The notes below the pieces were generated by a model. It worked only from the letters and a program-made list of their open reading frames with translations, did no database searches and had not been told where the DNA came from. A stretch of 64,000 nucleotides of DNA, taken from Paenibacillus graminis (GTDB lineage Bacteria > Bacillota > Bacilli > Paenibacillales > Paenibacillaceae). Made by a program: the position numbers and the translations under genes. Below, piece by piece: positions 62,601-64,000 of the stretch (positions within the stretch are counted from its first letter, which is position 1; every line of letters begins with the position of its first letter). The stretch spans positions 2,604,001-2,668,000 of the forward strand of contig NZ_CP009287.1 of the NCBI RefSeq assembly GCF_000758705.1. The letters run 5' to 3'.

Positions 62601-64000
62601 AATGCTGGCAGAGGTTCAGCCGCCAGAGGCTGCCGGCCAGACGGTAGTCTGGTCCGTGCGGAATGGGGAGGGTTCATCCGGCGCAAGGGCATCCATCACC
62701 GGCGGGGGGCTGCTGACCGCTCTTTCGGCGGGTGAGGTGATCGTAACAGCGGCAGCGGGCAGCGGCTCCGGTACCGCCGGAACCCTGAAGCTGACCATTA
62801 AGAACCCGGATACGGCCTCGCCGCCGGGAACAAGCGCCCCGGCTGCTAGTCCTCAGGAGAAGAAACCGCCGGAAGCTACAGCGGGAGCGGCTGGCATTGC
62901 CATTACGGTCACGGGGAATGCTGGCGGCAAAGCTGCCGTCGAGCTGTCTAGTGATGTTGTGCGGCAGGCGGTGGGCCTAATTCAGGAGGGGACGCTGCGG
63001 ATTAGCATGAAGCTGCCGGCAGACATTACGGCGGTTGAACTGGTGCTCCCCGCACAAGAATTGCTTAAGGCTGCCTCGCAGGGGGTCCGGACTGTAGAGG
63101 CCGATCTGGGCCTGACCAGCTTCGTGATTGATTCCGGCCTGATACTCAAGGCGGCCGGATCAGACGCAGCTTCCATCAAGCTTGCCGCCGCCCGGATGGA
63201 CAGCAGGCAGCTTGCAGTTCAGGCAGACAACATCGGTAGCGCATACGAGTTGGGTTTCACCGTGGACGGGAAACCTGTGGACAGCTTCGGCGGCGGCCTG
63301 AAGGTGAATCTGAACTATGAGCGTCCAGTCCATGCGGATGCGGATACCGTTGTCGCTTACTGCATTAATGAAGACGGCTTAGAGGTTGTCAGAAACTCCG
63401 CTTACCATCCGCAGAGCGGTAGAGTGGCCTTCAGGCCGGAACATTTCAGTATCTATGCTGCAGGTTATGCGGAGGTTGCCTTCACCGATCTATCCGGCTT
63501 GGCCTGGGCGCAGGACAGCATTGAAGCTTTGGCAGCGCGGGGAGTTGTGCAGGGCCCTGAACCACAAGCTTTCAGACCGGAACAGAATGTTACCCGGGCC
63601 GGTTTTCTGAAGATGCTGCTGCTGGCTCTGGATCTGCCGCTTAGCGGCGGGGACAGCAAGTTCCGTGATGTGGCTGCCGGTGACTGGTATTACAGCTATG
63701 CTGCCGCTGCCGGGCAGCTGGGCATTGTGCGGGGCAGAACGGATGGAACCTTCGATGCACATGAAAGCATAACCCGGGAAGAGATGGCACTGATGGCTTA
63801 CCGGGCGGCGGAGCAGGCAGGCTTGCAGCTTCAAGCTGCGGGTCCGGCACCGGACTATGCAGACAGCCCGCAGATTTCAGTGGATGCCCTTGCGGCCGTT
63901 CAGTCCATGAGCGGCGCAGGAATCATCCAAGGTGTCGGCAATGATCTCTACTCGCCCAAGGCTTATGCTTCACGGGCACAGGCTGCGGTCATTGTCCGAC
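56644..64000 (+). CDS. Giant surface pectinase: pectate lyase plus pectin methylesterase with SLH anchor
   Basis: The frame is open from ATG 56644 (AGGAGG upstream) past the right edge, with no stop in 2,452 codons. Order by residue: signal peptide (about 1-26), PL1-like pectate lyase (32-390, RNPR at 227-230), calcium-binding DADHDGMDD (about 399), Ig-like (457-549), DUF1349-like (548-744), FN3 (751-829), LamG-like (846-1049), four FN3 (1053-1414), CE8 pectin methylesterase (1416-1709), Ig-like BIG2 (1720-1816), cohesin-like (1823-1963), BIG2 (1963-2056), linker, and SLH repeats from about 2278. CE8 catalytic residues are Asp1549 (HQDTLF), Asp1570 (VDFIFGNA) and Arg1627 (GRPWRDY). It should de-esterify and cleave pectin at the cell surface. 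Confidence 0.93.
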   Translation, partial: MKKKWLAQVLIAGLLATSFPAGGVQAASLQALPAFPGAEGGGKYVTGGRAQAVYEVTTLADYSSKDAPVPGSLRDAVSGSNRTIVFRVGGTIHLKESLKITGSNLTIAGQTAPGDGITVADYTTSIEADNIIIRYMRFRLGDRVASEDDAFGSRYHKDIIIDHSSFSWSVDEVVSLYDNENTTVQWSISAESMLMTTHQKGRHGYGGIWGGKNASYHHNLIAHSVSRNPRLPTITRLADLTEMTNNVIYNWGFASTYGGGAEGYLYNLTNNYYKYGPNTYSSVKRQLFGELAPVTQLYLAGNMMDGSPEVTTDNWKGVLRYSDSSKLAEPAVMPNPYTAEPAEEAYLNVLADAGATLPRRDAYDARVISDVKNRTGQHINSPAEIGGYPDYPETSSAVTDADHDGMDDTWELAHGLSPTDPDDRNQAELSPEGYTNLEVYLNGLIEAAAADGMHTDNPETAVNYPLNNQIVEAGSDVTVEASASDRDGIAKVEFIINGVKQGEATEAPYSFAWNHVQDGTYYLVVQATDNKGLKTQSDNVAVHVNTSGDTGPWTSQDIGHPGIAGHTELGLQSGEITVKSSGLVGATSESESAADNFQFAYQPLKGNGEIIAKIESVTPTDDYAKAGVMIRDSLDDNAKMAMLAIPYVKYGKKGVLITRSATGAKVVKKEPGNFISTPYWVKLVRLGDEITGLVSPDKTTWSKMGTVSLDLGDTAYFGLAADAAQADNQVSRYNTSRFSGVELKTLDERYPSAPSGLKATAGSSAKIRLSWEKTKSAESYTVKRSEVPGGPYSTIAAGLAETRYTDSGTSPGKTYYYVVSAVNESGESFDSAEAGAKALADGGNIYYVEEDYEQAALDIPPVYYEVAPDPQTDTQKVAVSATPSMSMGNGSQRVLGVYDTGSGNVQFVRKFTPVAGALVIEADFMFAAESGTSVLLQAQNADGSKTAFSLESRKPTLPAAGSKYTLTVSRGSSQYHQLMNSYSLGQWYNLKLKADVQGSKVDIYIDNQPAGSFPFTTANFGSYGIGRILSKTPGGGSGNYYFDNLKVYAEPVETPLGLTGFPGNGAAQLKWPALGGAAAYNVKRSLTSGGPYDLIASSIAELSYVDAAVVNDTTYYYVITAAGPAGESGISNEVSITPSASALKLPAPEGLAAVSRNAQLDLSWSAVDDAAGYTIKRWNEAAGSYETLADNIAGTAYRIGGLVNGQRYRFTVSGTNVAGEGAASEPVEAVPAAPPGTPKVVALAGDSTVALTWAAANGADRYTVTRALSASGPYEILAAGIASTSYTDNRAANGTPYYYKVSAAGAGGSGLDSAAVAAVPYKENGQPPAPQGLMAEPGSGEVSLSWNPAEGAVSYRIIRAENGGPYAVVADGIKAAAYTDTGLRNGTTYVYAVIALGSGAGSLPSQAVQETPAQAIVVDAAGAGDFKTLAEAVQAVPDYSGLPTVIKVMDGIYREKVLVPASKQHLRILGSSREGTVLVNGDSAKTLGADGKELGTSGSYTLRTAGADFTLENMTVENSAGRDAGQAVALYAEGDRGVYRNVKLLGHQDTLFADKGRAYFVDSLIEGTVDFIFGNAAAVFENNEIRSVGAGYITAPSTEAGKPGYVFLNSRLTASAQVAPGTVDLGRPWRDYGSSTFIHTDMAEHIRPTGWHEWYEGRSKTARFSEYLSIGAGADAAARYNWSRQLTAGEAAAYAVQSVLGGSDGWNPQTPVVVPGAEDVPVSRVTSITVKGADNISAIEADKGTLQLQAEVLPKQAANRNVVWTVTETDGLTSTAKAAIDQNGLLKARLNGTVRVTASAADGSGISASLDIAISGQQEAAADMPSATLTGPETVTAGEEFVYRAGLANVTASVYKDVYGVEFALDYDPTGIEFLSARKLVDGFELSHVSEGDPGYIVIRAAATGAEHAITAGAGFIELRFRARKTAKEVLAPLGFVAFRGYDGRQDYDIPYAAGIIVRVVPVPVKQIRVASTGEVSELFTGQTLQMLAEVQPPEAAGQTVVWSVRNGEGSSGARASITGGGLLTALSAGEVIVTAAAGSGSGTAGTLKLTIKNPDTASPPGTSAPAASPQEKKPPEATAGAAGIAITVTGNAGGKAAVELSSDVVRQAVGLIQEGTLRISMKLPADITAVELVLPAQELLKAASQGVRTVEADLGLTSFVIDSGLILKAAGSDAASIKLAAARMDSRQLAVQADNIGSAYELGFTVDGKPVDSFGGGLKVNLNYERPVHADADTVVAYCINEDGLEVVRNSAYHPQSGRVAFRPEHFSIYAAGYAEVAFTDLSGLAWAQDSIEALAARGVVQGPEPQAFRPEQNVTRAGFLKMLLLALDLPLSGGDSKFRDVAAGDWYYSYAAAAGQLGIVRGRTDGTFDAHESITREEMALMAYRAAEQAGLQLQAAGPAPDYADSPQISVDALAAVQSMSGAGIIQGVGNDLYSPKAYASRAQAAVIVR

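Overview
This window looks like chromosomal DNA of a Paenibacillus-type Firmicute. The reasons are strong purine-rich ribosome binding sites (AGGAGG-like) before nearly every gene, frequent GTG and TTG starts, LplB/LplC-type sugar ABC transporters paired with AraC/YesN-like regulators, and a very large secreted polysaccharidase ending in SLH cell-wall anchors. This is inference from gene content; no 16S rRNA is present. I see no prophage, insertion sequence or CRISPR array.

Layout. 1-1240: 3' part of a pyruvate kinase without the usual C-terminal domain, then tRNA-Lys(CTT). 1270-4580: a Fur-controlled ferric-siderophore-type ABC importer with two divergent arms sharing a tandem Fur box. 4700-9620: a luciferase-like monooxygenase, a SMI1/KNR4-like protein, an unknown protein and a secreted GH16 glucanase with a ricin-type lectin domain. 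9650-14215: a membrane protein divergent from a TetR regulator with a perfect palindromic operator, two DUF1801 (frataxin-like) proteins and an M3 oligoendopeptidase. 14280-21450: an AraC-regulated carbohydrate operon (two permeases, binding protein, BadF-type sugar kinase, GH4 phospho-glycosidase). This set suggests uptake by ABC transporter, phosphorylation inside the cell, then hydrolysis of the phosphorylated glycoside. 21450-22020: a small CD3324-family regulator preceded by its own promoter, a 27-codon leader ORF and mutually exclusive RNA helices that can hide its ribosome binding site; this is the most novel-looking regulatory element in the window.

22150-32420: a GNAT enzyme, a MerR/TipA-like regulator with a 19-bp-spacer promoter, a divergent sugar isomerase / Gfo-Idh-MocA dehydrogenase pair, a HelD-like helicase, an amidase relic, an AprX-like protease, an odd basic protein, a stop-interrupted pseudogene and an aminoglycoside-adenylyltransferase-like enzyme coupled to a 52-aa ORF. 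32420-41140: a TetR/SDR pair with twin operators, a flavoprotein, a 4 x 51-bp repeat, a UbiD-type decarboxylase, a GNAT plus WYL regulator pair and an SDR whose C-terminus is lost. 41076-50250: a glycosyltransferase, a complete lantibiotic-immunity and two-component cassette (FEG-RK) with no visible lantibiotic biosynthesis genes, an MFS transporter, a phospholipase-C-like protein and a VOC protein.

50340-64000: a pectin locus. A transmembrane YesN/AraC-type regulator with a cre-like site in its promoter lies beside two divergently placed permease genes and a lipoprotein binding protein. These are followed by an open frame of more than 2,450 codons that combines a PL1-type pectate lyase, five FN3 domains, a CE8 pectin methylesterase, Ig-like and cohesin-like domains and three SLH repeats. 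That gene runs off the right edge of the window.
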